A DNA stretch of 64,000 bases from Saccharopolyspora montiporae (GCF_015209505.1 NZ_JADEYC010000019.1:124001-188000); one strand, 5' to 3'. Positions 37,181 through 47,495 are shown, numbered from the stretch's first letter. Translations and numbers: made by a program. Notes: generated by a model from the sequence alone, not told the origin.

Positions 37181-40100
37181 CCGGCCCGCTGCGCGACCGC
37201 ATCGCCGTGGTGGGGATGGCGTGCCGGTTCCCCGGAGCACCTGACCCGGAGGGCTATTGGGCCACCCTGCTGGCCGGAAGCGGCTCACCGCACACCGCGG
37301 CCGATGACGGCGCGGAGCTGTTCGACGCGGCCTTCTTCGGGATCAGTCCCCCCGAAGCCGAAGTGCTCGACCCGCAGCACCGGCGCTTCCTGGAGTGCTG
37401 CTACCGCGCGCTGGAACACGCCGGCTGCGACCCGGCCCGCTTCCCGGGCGCGGTCGGCGTCTACGGCGGCGCCGCGCACAGCGAGTACCTCGCGTTCCAC
37501 GTGGCCCCACGCCTGCGCAGCGGGCACCTCCCCGTCGACGGGCTCTCGGGCGTCCTGGGTTGCAGTCCGGCCACCCTGGCCGCGCGCACCGCCTACCAGC
37601 TCGACCTCACCGGTCCGGCCGTCTCGCTGCACACCGGCTCGTCGACCTCACTGGTCGCCGTGCACTACGCCTGCCAGGACCTGCGCGAGCACCGCTGCGA
37701 CGCCGCCCTCGCCGGGGGCGCCTCGCTGAGCCCGCCGCGGCCCCGCGGTCGCCACCGGGAAGACCGCTCGGCGGCAGGCAGCGGTGCAGGTGCGATCCTG
37801 CTCAAACGGCTGGAGGACGCCCTGGAGGACCGCGACACCATCTGGGCGGTGATCGGCGGTTCGGCGGTCAACAACGACGGCCACCGCAAGTCCGGGTTCG
37901 CGGCACCGAGCTCCCGCGGCCAGTCCGACGTGGTGCTGCGCGCGTTGGCCGATGCGGGCGTGCCGCCGGAAAGCATCGGGCTGGTCGAGGCGCACGGATG
38001 CGGAACGGCACCGGACGACCCGAGCGAGCTCGCCGCGCTGGCCGCCGCGTACCGGGACGGAACCGAGCTGCGCGGGTACTGCGCATTGGGTACGGCGCGC
38101 CCGCCGACCGGCCATCTGGAAGCCGCCGCCGGAATCGCAGGCCTGATCAAGGCGGTGCTCGCCGTACGCACCGGGACCGTCCCGCCCGCGGACAACCGGC
38201 TGCGCCTACCGGAGGAGGACCCGTCGGCCGGGCCGTTCTTCGTCAACCACGAGCTGGTGGACTGGCCGGTGCCCGGGTTCCCGCGGCGAGCCGCCGTGTC
38301 CTGCCCGGGCGCCGGCGGGACGAACGCGCACCTCGTCGTCGAGCAGGCTCCACCGACTCCCGCGCGCGAGCCCGCAGCCGGTCCGCACCTGCTGCAGCTC
38401 TCCGCGCGCACCGGCGATGCGTTGCACCGCAGCGGGATTGAGCTGGCCGATCACCTCGAACGGCACCCGGGTGCGGACCTGGGCGATGTCGCGCACACGT
38501 TGCGCGCGGGACGACCCGGCATGCGGTACCGGCGCAGCCTCGTGGCCGCCGGCACGCAGGACGCGGTATCGGCGCTGCGCCACACCGCCGAACCGGTGCA
38601 CTGCGGCGGCGAGCCGGCGGTGGCGCTGCTGTTCTCCGGTCCCGGCGAGCACCACGAAGGCATCGCCGCCGGGATGTCCCGCTGCTACCCGACCTACCGG
38701 GCCGAACTGGACCGCGCCGCCGGGATCCTGCACCCGGTCCTGGGCACCGACCTGCGCTGGATCCTCGACGAAGGCGGGGACAGCGAGCGCCCGTGGCGGT
38801 TCGCGGCCGCGGTGGCCACCCAGTACGCGCTCGGCCGCGCACTGCTGGACCGCGGAGTGCGTCCGCGCCTGCTGCTCGGGCATTCGCTGGGCGAGTTCAC
38901 CGCAGCCTGCCTGGCCGGGGTGATCAGCCTCGACGACGTGCTGCCGCTGGTGGTGCGCTGCGAAGAGCTGGCCACCGCGATCGGCGGTGCCACCGTCGAG
39001 ATCGCGCAGGCACCCGACGAGCTGACCGGGCAGCTGACCGGTTCGCTCGCACTGTCCTGCCGTAACGCGCCGGATTCGTGCACGGTCGCGGGACGTGCGG
39101 ACGACGTCGTGGCCCTGGAGCACCGGCTCGCCGCGTCCGGGGTGCGGCACCGCAGGGTGCCGATCTCGGCGGCACCGCACTCCGATGTCCTGCGGCCCGT
39201 GCTGGACGAGCTCGCCGAATGCTTCGCGGGCGTGCACCTGCGCGAGCCGGAGATCCCGGTGCTGTCCGGGCGGACAGCGCAGCGCGCGGGTGCCGAGATC
39301 ACCACCGCGCAGCACTGGATCGAGCTCTGCGCCCGCCCGGTCCGGTTCGACGCGTGCCTGACCACGGCGCACGACGAGCTCTCCCGGGACGGGACACCGG
39401 TGCTCGTGGCCACCGCGCCGCGCACCGCCGGATTCGCCCGGGCGCAGCTCGGCCCCGGTGTCCCCGTGGTGGCGGCAGCGCCCGATCCGCGGCAGCCGGA
39501 CCGGGCCGAAACCACCTTCCTCACCGCGCTCGGCGCTCTGTGGTGCCGGGGGGCCGACGTGTCCGCGCCCGAACCGCCAGAGGCCGTGCGCGTCCCGCTG
39601 CCCGGGCATCCGCTGGATCCGGCGAGCCACTGGCTCGCGGAAGCCGAGCCGCCCGAACCGACGTGGATCGTGCCCGAAGGGCTCGACCCGGCGGTCTATC
39701 CCACGACGCTGCGCCTCGCACGCAGCCGCCGGTGCCGGATCACCATCGCCGAGGAGGCGCCCACCGAACCCGCTGTGCGGCCGGAGGACTTCCGCGAGAT
39801 CTGCGGTGAGCTCACCGCGGCGGCACCCGTGCTGCGCGGGGAGCGCGCACTGCTTCGAGCGCTCGACGGGATCGCGGTCCGGCACGTCTGCGAACTGCTG
39901 CGCGCAGCCGGGCTCGGCACCGCCGTCGGGGACTCGTTCCACCGGGCGGACGCGCACCGGCTGCTCGACGCCACCCCGGCACTTCGGTCCTGCGTGGACG
40001 ATGTTCTCGCCTTCCTCGTCGCCGGAGGAACGCTCACCGAGGAACCGGATTCCGCGCTGCGGTTCCGCAGCGCACCCGGAGGCCGGGAGGATATCGACCG

Positions 40101-41085
40101 CGCGGCGCGCGAGATCATCCGCGACCACCCGGCGGAGGCGGAGATCGTCGATGTGCTCGAAGACGGCGCGCAGCGGGTGCACCGATCGCTGTCCGGGCAC
40201 GATCCCGGCCCGGCCGAGGCCCGCGGTACCGGTGGGCGCGCCGAGGCGGCGGTGTTGGACCGGGCCGGCGCGGACTTCGCGGCGCGGCTGCTCGGGACGG
40301 CGGTGCTCGGCCTGGCGCGGCGCGCACCGCGACCGCTGCGCGTGCTGTGCATGTCCACCGGAGCCGACCGGTTCCGCGACGCCGTGGCCGCACACCTGCA
40401 CGGCGTGCCCGGTGCGCACTGCACGGTCGCCGAGACAGGCCGGGTACTACGGGATTCCGGAATCGGACTTCCCTCCACATCGGAATCACCAACCGAATCA
40501 GGACGACTGTCCGATGTGGTCGTCCTCTGCGACGTCCTCCCGCACGCGGCCGACCCGCTCGCCACGATCCGCGGCGCGACGCGGCTGCTGACACCGGGCG
40601 GTGTGCTCACCGCGGTGCACACCGACTCGATCCCGCTCGCACTGCGCGTGCTGGCGGGTCTGCGCGCCGAACCGAGCGCCGCAGCCGGTTCGGCGGAGCG
40701 GAACCGGTGGGCAAGCGCCCTGGCGGAGGCGGTGCCCGACCACGAGGTGTTCAGCTCTGCGACCGGAACGACCTCCGGCGCGCACAGCGTGCTGCTCGCG
40801 CGGCCGCACACCGAGCGCGAACGGCGACTGGCCGAACTCACCCGGCTCGGCGCCCGGGTCGAGGTGCGGCGCACCGGCGAGCTCCTCGACGACGAGGATG
40901 GCGGCGAGCAGGACATCGGCCGCGACCACGCCGCCGACCGGATCCGCCGGGTCCGCCGCGCCGTCCTCGGCCCCGATTGGGAAACGTTCGGGGACTCGTT
41001 CCCGGCCACCGGCGGGAATTCCGCGCAACTGCGCAGGCTCGCCGACCGGATCCGCGCCCGGTCCACCGCGCCCGACAGGCGCTGA
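37177..41085 (+). CDS. Single-module type I polyketide synthase, KS(Ser)-AT-degenerate MT-carrier
   Basis: 1,302 residues. KS (about 1-420): IAVVGMACRFPGAPDPEGYW, EAHGCGT (H273), GHLEAAAGIAGL (H313), but the cysteine nucleophile of DTACSSS is serine (S155 in HTGSSTS). AT (about 480-780): GHSLGEF with S570; the specificity motif is AAPH (665-668), neither YASH nor HAFH. Residues about 850-1170 resemble a methyltransferase (helical part, then LLTPGGVLTAVH), but the glycine loop is lost (VLCMSTGADRF). The C terminus is a carrier domain with GGNS (S1282). No KR, DH or TE. A Ser-type KS may decarboxylate as in loading modules, or may be dead. The product is unknown. Confidence 0.9.
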   Translation: MTGPLRDRIAVVGMACRFPGAPDPEGYWATLLAGSGSPHTAADDGAELFDAAFFGISPPEAEVLDPQHRRFLECCYRALEHAGCDPARFPGAVGVYGGAAHSEYLAFHVAPRLRSGHLPVDGLSGVLGCSPATLAARTAYQLDLTGPAVSLHTGSSTSLVAVHYACQDLREHRCDAALAGGASLSPPRPRGRHREDRSAAGSGAGAILLKRLEDALEDRDTIWAVIGGSAVNNDGHRKSGFAAPSSRGQSDVVLRALADAGVPPESIGLVEAHGCGTAPDDPSELAALAAAYRDGTELRGYCALGTARPPTGHLEAAAGIAGLIKAVLAVRTGTVPPADNRLRLPEEDPSAGPFFVNHELVDWPVPGFPRRAAVSCPGAGGTNAHLVVEQAPPTPAREPAAGPHLLQLSARTGDALHRSGIELADHLERHPGADLGDVAHTLRAGRPGMRYRRSLVAAGTQDAVSALRHTAEPVHCGGEPAVALLFSGPGEHHEGIAAGMSRCYPTYRAELDRAAGILHPVLGTDLRWILDEGGDSERPWRFAAAVATQYALGRALLDRGVRPRLLLGHSLGEFTAACLAGVISLDDVLPLVVRCEELATAIGGATVEIAQAPDELTGQLTGSLALSCRNAPDSCTVAGRADDVVALEHRLAASGVRHRRVPISAAPHSDVLRPVLDELAECFAGVHLREPEIPVLSGRTAQRAGAEITTAQHWIELCARPVRFDACLTTAHDELSRDGTPVLVATAPRTAGFARAQLGPGVPVVAAAPDPRQPDRAETTFLTALGALWCRGADVSAPEPPEAVRVPLPGHPLDPASHWLAEAEPPEPTWIVPEGLDPAVYPTTLRLARSRRCRITIAEEAPTEPAVRPEDFREICGELTAAAPVLRGERALLRALDGIAVRHVCELLRAAGLGTAVGDSFHRADAHRLLDATPALRSCVDDVLAFLVAGGTLTEEPDSALRFRSAPGGREDIDRAAREIIRDHPAEAEIVDVLEDGAQRVHRSLSGHDPGPAEARGTGGRAEAAVLDRAGADFAARLLGTAVLGLARRAPRPLRVLCMSTGADRFRDAVAAHLHGVPGAHCTVAETGRVLRDSGIGLPSTSESPTESGRLSDVVVLCDVLPHAADPLATIRGATRLLTPGGVLTAVHTDSIPLALRVLAGLRAEPSAAAGSAERNRWASALAEAVPDHEVFSSATGTTSGAHSVLLARPHTERERRLAELTRLGARVEVRRTGELLDDEDGGEQDIGRDHAADRIRRVRRAVLGPDWETFGDSFPATGGNSAQLRRLADRIRARSTAPDRR

Positions 41086-41094
41086 CCGATGCGC

Positions 41095-42384
41095 TCAGCG
41101 GGGCAGCACCGCGAGCCGGAGCCCGCTGGGCACGACGCTGCCGCCCGCCGTGGTGCGCACCCGGGCACCGGCCGCGGGAACCACGCGTCGGCGCGCCAGC
41201 AGTGCGGCCAGGGCCACCAGACATTCCCGGTACACCACCTGGTCACCGGAGCAGCGCTGCCCGCCCGTGCCGAACGGGAGGAACGCCCCGTCGACCGGGG
41301 CTCCCCCGGCCAGCCACCGGTCGGGGTCGAACAGATCGGGACGCAGGTAGTGCTCGGGGTCGCGGTGCACCGCGTGCGGGCTGCACAACAGCTCGCTGCC
41401 CTCGGGGAAGCGCACCCCGCCGAGCACGACCTCGCGGCGGCACCGGCGCGCGACGAGCGGGACCGCGTACAGGCGCAGCACCTCGGTGAGGATCCGGCGG
41501 GTGCGCACGAGCGAATCCAGCACGTCCGCGGTCGCGGGCCCGCCGTCCAGCACCTCGTCCAGCTCGCGGTGCAACCGGTCCTGCAGCTCGGGACGCCGGG
41601 CGAGCTCGTGCAACGTCCAAGCCAGCGTCGCCGCGGTCCCGGAGGTGGTGGCGAACACGGTGTCCACGATGTCCCGGCGCAGGTCCGCCGGACCGCCGCG
41701 CGCCCGGCCGCGGGTGAGCGCGGCGATCGGATCCGCCGAGCCCCGGGCGGGCGCGCGGCACAGCACATCGTCCACGAGGGACTGCAGGTCCCGGCCCGCG
41801 CGCGCGACCCGGCGGTGGGTGGCGGTCGGCAGCCGCGCGAGCCCCTCCGGCAGCAGGGTGCGCAGCACCGCGTCCCGGCGGATGTCCGGCAGCAGACGGT
41901 GGATCTCGGCGGTGTCGCGCTGGCCGAGCCTGCCCGCCAGCACAGCCCGGTCGATCGCGGACAGCACGAGTTCGTCCATCGCGCGCAGCACATCCACTCG
42001 CGGTGCGTCCGCCCAGCGCCGCGCGATGTCCGCGCCCGCCTCGCGCACCGCGTCCAGCCACCCGCTCGCCGCCGGGTCGGACCAGGCGGTGCGGGTCCGG
42101 CCGTGCACCGCGGTCGCGCGCCGCCCGGCGACGCGTTCCTCCTCGGCGAGGCTCACGCCCCTGCCGAACGAGTCCGCGTCCGCGGCGATCTCGTGCACGA
42201 GCTCGGGGCTGGTCACCGCCCAGCAGCGCAGGCCGGGCAGGTCCACGCGGACGAGCGGCCCGCAGCGGTGCAGCGAGTCCAGGAACCGCAGCCGGGACCG
42301 CAGCAGCGCCGCGGCGTGCCCGAGCCCCGGAAGACGTCCGGGAGCGGTCGGCAGGTCCTCGATGGCCGATGTGGACGCGAGCAC
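41095..42384 (-). CDS. Cytochrome P450
   Basis: A 429-residue class I P450. The heme-binding loop FLPFGTGGQRCSG, the ExxR pair in EVLRLY, and the I-helix FATTSGTAATLAW are clear; PERF-type FDPDRW also present. The I-helix lacks the usual acidic residue before the threonine, so oxygen activation may be unusual. GTG at 42384 with AGGAGGGGG. It is convergent with the polyketide synthase, 9 bp between stops, and probably tailors its product, though divergent roles cannot be excluded. No ferredoxin gene adjoins. Confidence 0.92.
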   Translation of the reverse strand: MLASTSAIEDLPTAPGRLPGLGHAAALLRSRLRFLDSLHRCGPLVRVDLPGLRCWAVTSPELVHEIAADADSFGRGVSLAEEERVAGRRATAVHGRTRTAWSDPAASGWLDAVREAGADIARRWADAPRVDVLRAMDELVLSAIDRAVLAGRLGQRDTAEIHRLLPDIRRDAVLRTLLPEGLARLPTATHRRVARAGRDLQSLVDDVLCRAPARGSADPIAALTRGRARGGPADLRRDIVDTVFATTSGTAATLAWTLHELARRPELQDRLHRELDEVLDGGPATADVLDSLVRTRRILTEVLRLYAVPLVARRCRREVVLGGVRFPEGSELLCSPHAVHRDPEHYLRPDLFDPDRWLAGGAPVDGAFLPFGTGGQRCSGDQVVYRECLVALAALLARRRVVPAAGARVRTTAGGSVVPSGLRLAVLPR

Positions 42385-42669
42385 GCCCGTCCCCCTCCTG
42401 ATCGGCGTTCCGGTCGGGCGCAGGCCCGCCGCACACCGGCGAGAGGTTGTCCGAGGCCGCATCGGGTGTCAACGGCGTCCGGATAGGACCCCGCGGTGCG
42501 CGCACCCACCCGGTCGCCGGAAACGCCCGCTGCTTGCCGGGCTGACACGCCGCACGGACGACGGACGGTCACCGCAGATCACTCCGCCGCGCAAGCGGCA
42601 ACCCCGTGCGGGTGGCCGGACGTCGACGGGACGTAGCCGACGATCTCCACTCGTCCGATGGACGCGGGT

Positions 42670-43206
42670 TCAGGACGTGCGCAACGAGTACAGCGCGATC
42701 CCCGCGGCGACGCTGACGTTGAGCGAATCCTTGTGGCCGAACATGGGGATCTGCAGCAGCACGTCGCAGCGCTCGCGCATCTCCGGTTCGATCCCGCGCA
42801 CCTCGTCGCCGAGCAGCAGCGCCACCTTGCCACCCGGTGTGTGCTCGCCGAGCGGCACGGCCGCCGGGTCGATCTCCAGACCAGCGACCGCGTACCCGTC
42901 GGCGCGCAGCGCGTCCAGCAGCGCGACCACGTCCTCGTGCCGGGTGAACGGCATGGTGCGCTCGGCTCCCGCCGCGGCCTTGGCCAGCCGCCGGGTCTGC
43001 AGGTCGCGCAGCTTGGGATCGCGCGGATCCTGCTCGTAGGCCGGGTATGGGGTGAATCCGGTCACGTGCACGTGGTCGATCGCGAACACCGAACCGGTGC
43101 GCAGCAGCGATCCCACGTTGTGCGTGGAACGGATGTTGTGCGCCACCACGACGATGCTGCGCCCCGGGCTGTTCTCGCGGGCCGGTTCGCCGCCGTCGGG
43201 CTCCAC
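42670..43206 (-). CDS. SpoU/TrmH-family RNA 2'-O-methyltransferase
   Basis: 178 residues with the SPOUT knot: VVVAHNIRSTHNVGSLLRTG (motif 1), VALLLGDEVRGI (motif 2) and IPMFGHKDSLNVSVAAGIAL (motif 3). It methylates a ribose 2'-OH in tRNA or rRNA. The GTG at 43206 has a perfect GGAGG nine bases upstream and is preferred to the GTG at 43251, whose extra 15 residues are not conserved-looking. Single gene. Confidence 0.9.
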   Translation of the reverse strand: MEPDGGEPARENSPGRSIVVVAHNIRSTHNVGSLLRTGSVFAIDHVHVTGFTPYPAYEQDPRDPKLRDLQTRRLAKAAAGAERTMPFTRHEDVVALLDALRADGYAVAGLEIDPAAVPLGEHTPGGKVALLLGDEVRGIEPEMRERCDVLLQIPMFGHKDSLNVSVAAGIALYSLRTS

Positions 43207-43299
43207 GCGCTCGCACCTCCAGCTGACCGGTCCGGTGCGCCGGGTGCGCACCCGGTCGGCGAGGATAGCCGCTTCGCCGCGGCGGCCACCGGGCCGGGT

Positions 43300-45258
43300 T
43301 CAGCCGGCCTGCTCGACGGATCCCGGTGGGGCGGTCACCGCGGGGTGCCAGCCGGTGAAGGCCAGTTCGGACGCGCCCTGGGAGCCGGTGTTGACCAGGA
43401 GCCGCCCGTCGTCGCCGAGCCCGATGAGCGTGATCGTGCCGTCCGGTTCGGCGACCGCGGCCGGCTGGTCGGTGACCGCACCGCCCAGGTCGGACCAGTG
43501 CGCCCGCGGACCGATCCGTTCGGCCACGTGCACGGACCCGGCGCCGTCCCGGGTCACCCGGATCAGATCGGCCCGCGTGTGCGGACCGGGCGCCGTCAGC
43601 ACCGGATCGCCGATCCCGCCGGGCCCCGGCAGCGCGTGCTGCGCGTCCCACCGCCCCTGCGGCGTCAGCGAGCGCTCGACGAACTCCCCGCCGCGGTCGG
43701 TGCGCACCAGCACCCGGACTCCGCCGTCCCGGGCCTGCTCGGCCACCGGCGCCCCGGCGGGCTTGCCCGGTCCGATCGGCACGTCCTCGGCGCGGGCTGC
43801 GCCGGCGCGCGGCACCGCCCAGTGCAGCACCCGGGCGCGGTCGGTGGCGAAGACGTGCACCGCGCCGTCCTGCCCGGGCACCACGGAAGTGCCGTCCTGG
43901 ATGTCGGTGCCCCCGAGGTCGGTCCACGGCTGCCACTGCAAGGTCCCCGGCGTGCTCTCCCGGCGGACGCTGACCCCGCCGGCGGCGTTCTTCAGCGCGA
44001 GCACCAACCGGCCGTCGTCGTCGACGGTTCCCGCCGGCGGGCCCGTCTGGGTCGGATCGGTCCCGGGCGGCGTGTCCAGGACCTGCCACTGCGGGGGCCA
44101 GACGCCCATGCGGTCCTGCCGCTTGACCAGCAGCCGGGATCCGTCTTCGCTCTGCCCCACCAGCACGGGCTGGCCGCGCCCTTCGCCCAGGACGGAGAGC
44201 TGCGGACGCATCGGTTCGGGCACCGGCGCCAGCTCGGGACCGCGCCAGGCCCCTTCGGCGGTGCGCGTCCAGTGCGCGAGGGAACGGGCTTGCACGGAGA
44301 ACGCCTGCACGCCGCCGCGCGCGTCCTGCACCGCCCAGGCACCGCGGCGCGGCCACCGATAGGCGCTGCGATCGCTCCAGGTGCCGTAGACGTCCCCGGT
44401 GGAGGTGAGCACGTCGTGCGCGGAATACGCCGCGAACGCGTCCCGCGTGGTGCGTTTGTCCTGATCGGACAGTCCGCCGGGCACGTCGGCCACGTTGTAG
44501 TCGCGGTAGGTCAGCACCGTCGGCGGCAGACCGTCCGCGCGGTGCGCGCCCAAGGCCTCCTTGGTCAGCTCGGCGCCTTCCACGTGGTCGGGATGGTTGT
44601 GCACCCCGACCCAGTCGCGCTGGTAGCGCTGGTCGGGCTGGTCGTCCTGCAGGCGCACCACGGTCGGCCGGAACGTGTCGAACAGCGTGGTGAGCGCATC
44701 GACCACCGCGCGGCGGTCGTAGGGCTGCGGGTGCTGCACGGTGCCGTTGAGCGGCACGGTGCTGTTCACGGTGAGCGACCCCTGCCGGTCCCGGGCCAGC
44801 CGGGTCAGCGCGTGCTCACCGAACCGCGTGTTCGCGTCGTCGGGAAGGTTGAGGAACACCAGCTTGATCTCGGGGTCCGCGCGCAGCGTGTTCAGCTCGG
44901 CGACCCGGCCCTCCCCCACCGGGATCGTGCTGCGCAGCCAGTCGTTCGGCGCCGCGGCCATCTGCGCGTAGCTGGCGCGGGTGCCTTCCTGGCGCTCGGC
45001 GCTGTAGCGGGCGGGTTCGGCCACATCGCTCTCCCCGCCGGTGAGGTAGATCGCGGTGTTCGGCCGTCCGGCGCGCAGCCCTTCGGCCAGGTCGGGGTTC
45101 ATGAACAGGATGTCGTCGTCGGGATGGGCCACCACCTGCACGTAGCGGGCTTCCGGCGGAGGTTCGGGCGGGCGCGGCACGGGCTCGCGCGGCGGCGGTG
45201 CCTGGCAGGAGGCCAGGACCGCGACCGCGGCGATGACGAGCGCGACCGCCCTGCTCAT
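43300..45258 (-). CDS. Lipoprotein with PIG-L deacetylase and C-terminal beta-propeller-like domain
   Basis: 652 residues. A lipoprotein signal ends in the lipobox LASC. Residues about 35-260 are PIG-L/LmbE deacetylase: QVVAHPDDDILFMNPDL (zinc site) and GVHNHPDHVEGAEL. Residues about 290-650 form repeated beta-strand units with WxxP/W motifs (RSLAHWTRTAEGAWRGPEL, LQWQPWTDLGG, RAHWSDLGG) like PLL-type sugar-binding propellers. It should act outside the membrane, removing N-acetyl groups from a GlcNAc-containing glycan. Its ATG overlaps the end of the YfhO-like gene by 4 bp; last gene of the operon. Confidence 0.88.
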   Translation of the reverse strand: MSRAVALVIAAVAVLASCQAPPPREPVPRPPEPPPEARYVQVVAHPDDDILFMNPDLAEGLRAGRPNTAIYLTGGESDVAEPARYSAERQEGTRASYAQMAAAPNDWLRSTIPVGEGRVAELNTLRADPEIKLVFLNLPDDANTRFGEHALTRLARDRQGSLTVNSTVPLNGTVQHPQPYDRRAVVDALTTLFDTFRPTVVRLQDDQPDQRYQRDWVGVHNHPDHVEGAELTKEALGAHRADGLPPTVLTYRDYNVADVPGGLSDQDKRTTRDAFAAYSAHDVLTSTGDVYGTWSDRSAYRWPRRGAWAVQDARGGVQAFSVQARSLAHWTRTAEGAWRGPELAPVPEPMRPQLSVLGEGRGQPVLVGQSEDGSRLLVKRQDRMGVWPPQWQVLDTPPGTDPTQTGPPAGTVDDDGRLVLALKNAAGGVSVRRESTPGTLQWQPWTDLGGTDIQDGTSVVPGQDGAVHVFATDRARVLHWAVPRAGAARAEDVPIGPGKPAGAPVAEQARDGGVRVLVRTDRGGEFVERSLTPQGRWDAQHALPGPGGIGDPVLTAPGPHTRADLIRVTRDGAGSVHVAERIGPRAHWSDLGGAVTDQPAAVAEPDGTITLIGLGDDGRLLVNTGSQGASELAFTGWHPAVTAPPGSVEQAG

Positions 45259-47495
45259 CGCGGTGCCCCGCTGGCGATGCCGTCCCGGCGGCGCGCCCGG
45301 ATCTGCTGTAGACCCACCCCTGCGGCCAGCAGCGCACCGCAGGCGGCTGCGGCGAGCCCGAGCCGCATGCTCGGCGGCGACCACGTCAGTTCGAGCTGAC
45401 CGGAACCGTCCTGCCCGGCGGGCAGGACGACTTCGAGCAGTCCGGCCGGGCCGGCCCGGATGGGCACCTCGGCCCCGTTGAACGTCGCGGTGTACCCGGG
45501 CCAGGCGAGCTTGGCGAAGACCAGCCGACCCGGCTCGCCGGTGGTGCGCTCGACGTCGACGACCTCCCGGGTGTTGCTCACCGAAACGTCGGTGTTCGGC
45601 CGGATGTTCGGCGAGTTCCAGCTGAGGTGGCCGTCCGTGGCCGAAGCCGGTTCGTCGCGGCGCAGCACGCTGACCCGCTCCGTGCGGTCGGCGACGTGCC
45701 AGCCTTCCGGAACCGCGGGCTGCGCGATCAGCTTGTGCTGCACCACGACCGTGTCGAGCAGCAGCAGGTCGGCGAGCGGGGCCTGCGCGCCCTGCGGCGG
45801 CCGCCACAGGGCGCCGTAGGCCTCCGGGCAGGACGACCCTTCGTAGCGCATGCACAGCACGTCGGTGAACTCGTTGAATCCGAGCCCGGTGTAGGAACCG
45901 ACGCTGTCCACACCGGACGGCAGGAAGGCGTTGCCAACGGCCATGTCGCGCCAGACCTCGCGCGGCCCGTCCGGGGATTCGTCGCCGTTGAGCGCGGTGT
46001 CGGCGATCTGCAGCACCCGGCCCTCGTAGCGGCCGGCGTAGTTCTCCCGCATCTCCTTCGGCGAGCTCGGGAAGAAGTAGTGCAGTTCGGTACCGCCTCC
46101 GATGAACCAGACGGCCTGCGCGCAGAACGTGAGCATCGTGCCGATCTGCAGCACCGCGACCATGCGGCCGGTTCCGCGTTTCCGGTACGCGAGAACGGCT
46201 GCGGCGATCAGGAATCCGATCACCAGCACGATGAATCCTGCTCGGCGCAACGTCGCGGGCTCGGGCAGCCGCGCGGTGGTGAAGTACACGGTCAACAGCA
46301 GGAACAGCGTCGTGCCCGCCGCCCGCACCCGCCAGCGGTCCAACCGGAGCCCGGCGGTGAGGACCACGGCCAGCAGCACGGCCGCGGCGAGGTAGCCGTA
46401 GTGCACCACGCGCAGCGGCCAGCGGAACATCCAGACCTCGGACGGGCCGATCGCCACCAGCAGGTACACGGCCGCGACCGCGAAGACGCCGGACAGCTCG
46501 CGCCAGCGCCTGCGCAGGACGCTCCAGTCGCACCAGAACGCGAGCGGGACGGCGAACCAGCAGAAGTACACGGCGGGCACGCCCACTTCGGGGATGTCCG
46601 GGACGTAGGTCGGCATGCTCAGCTGCAGCAGGTCGCCGAGGTGCGGTGTCAGATCACCGCTGTTGCTCACCCCGCCGGGCGTTCGCCACGTCATGTGCGT
46701 CGTGCGCACCAGCGGCAGATAGACCAGCGGCACGACGGTCCCGATCGCCACGGAGACCAGCAGCAGCCTCCGGGCGGCCGACCAGTGCCGCTGCAACCCC
46801 GCTTCGACGAGCAGCGCACCGAGGACCACGACCACGCCGAGCAGCCCGTAGGGGTTCCCTGCGGTCACGGCCAGGAATCCGAGCAGGAACACCCACACCG
46901 CGTTGGTGCGCCCGCGCAACATCCGCCGCGCGGCCACCCACACGTAGGGCACCCACAGGAACGCCAGCAACGCGGCGGGCCATTTGGCCGCGTCGTAGTA
47001 GAGCAGCGAGCCGGTCAGAGGCAGCGCGGTCGCCACGGCGCTGGCCGGCCACCTGCCCGCTCCGTACTCGCGGCACACCAGGTAGCAGCCCAGCCCGATC
47101 AGCGCGAGCGCCACCGTGCGCACGACGATCCCGGCCACACCCAGGTCCGCGGCGAACGAGACCCCGACCCACACCAGGGCGTTGGCCGGGTTCCACACCC
47201 CGAACAGCGTCTCGGCGGCGAGGTTTCCGCCCATCAGCAGGTCCGGGTCCAGCACCGGCGGCCAGACGCCGTCCCGGATCTGGTGGCCCAGGTGGTACCA
47301 CATGGGCAGGATCTGGTTGGCCGAGTCGTCGGCGAAGTAGAACCAGCCCGGGCGCAGCACGGGCAGTTGCGCCATGGCGGCCACGAGCAGGCAGGTGACC
47401 ATCGGCGCGGCCAGGCGGCCGCGGTCCCGGCCGGATCGGGGTGCCGGCGCGGTGGTCGTCTCGGCGGGGTCGGCTGCGACGCTGTGCGTCACCAT
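45255..47495 (-). CDS. YfhO-like GT-C membrane glycosyltransferase
   Basis: 746 residues with about 12-13 helices and an outside C-terminal beta domain (about residues 560-700) ahead of a last helix (LGLAAAACGALLAAGVGLQQI). The first loop GWFYFADDSANQILPMWYHLG contains the acidic pair expected in GT-C active sites. Such proteins take sugars from polyprenyl phosphate and transfer them to an envelope polymer outside. It overlaps GtrA upstream by 7 bp and the PIG-L gene downstream by 4 bp. The open frame upstream of 47495 is the GtrA gene in another frame. Confidence 0.87.
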   Translation of the reverse strand: MVTHSVAADPAETTTAPAPRSGRDRGRLAAPMVTCLLVAAMAQLPVLRPGWFYFADDSANQILPMWYHLGHQIRDGVWPPVLDPDLLMGGNLAAETLFGVWNPANALVWVGVSFAADLGVAGIVVRTVALALIGLGCYLVCREYGAGRWPASAVATALPLTGSLLYYDAAKWPAALLAFLWVPYVWVAARRMLRGRTNAVWVFLLGFLAVTAGNPYGLLGVVVVLGALLVEAGLQRHWSAARRLLLVSVAIGTVVPLVYLPLVRTTHMTWRTPGGVSNSGDLTPHLGDLLQLSMPTYVPDIPEVGVPAVYFCWFAVPLAFWCDWSVLRRRWRELSGVFAVAAVYLLVAIGPSEVWMFRWPLRVVHYGYLAAAVLLAVVLTAGLRLDRWRVRAAGTTLFLLLTVYFTTARLPEPATLRRAGFIVLVIGFLIAAAVLAYRKRGTGRMVAVLQIGTMLTFCAQAVWFIGGGTELHYFFPSSPKEMRENYAGRYEGRVLQIADTALNGDESPDGPREVWRDMAVGNAFLPSGVDSVGSYTGLGFNEFTDVLCMRYEGSSCPEAYGALWRPPQGAQAPLADLLLLDTVVVQHKLIAQPAVPEGWHVADRTERVSVLRRDEPASATDGHLSWNSPNIRPNTDVSVSNTREVVDVERTTGEPGRLVFAKLAWPGYTATFNGAEVPIRAGPAGLLEVVLPAGQDGSGQLELTWSPPSMRLGLAAAACGALLAAGVGLQQIRARRRDGIASGAPR

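Noticed and set aside
42385..42669. Open frames between the P450 and the SpoU methyltransferase
   Set aside because: Short, low-quality translations on both strands; treated as intergenic.
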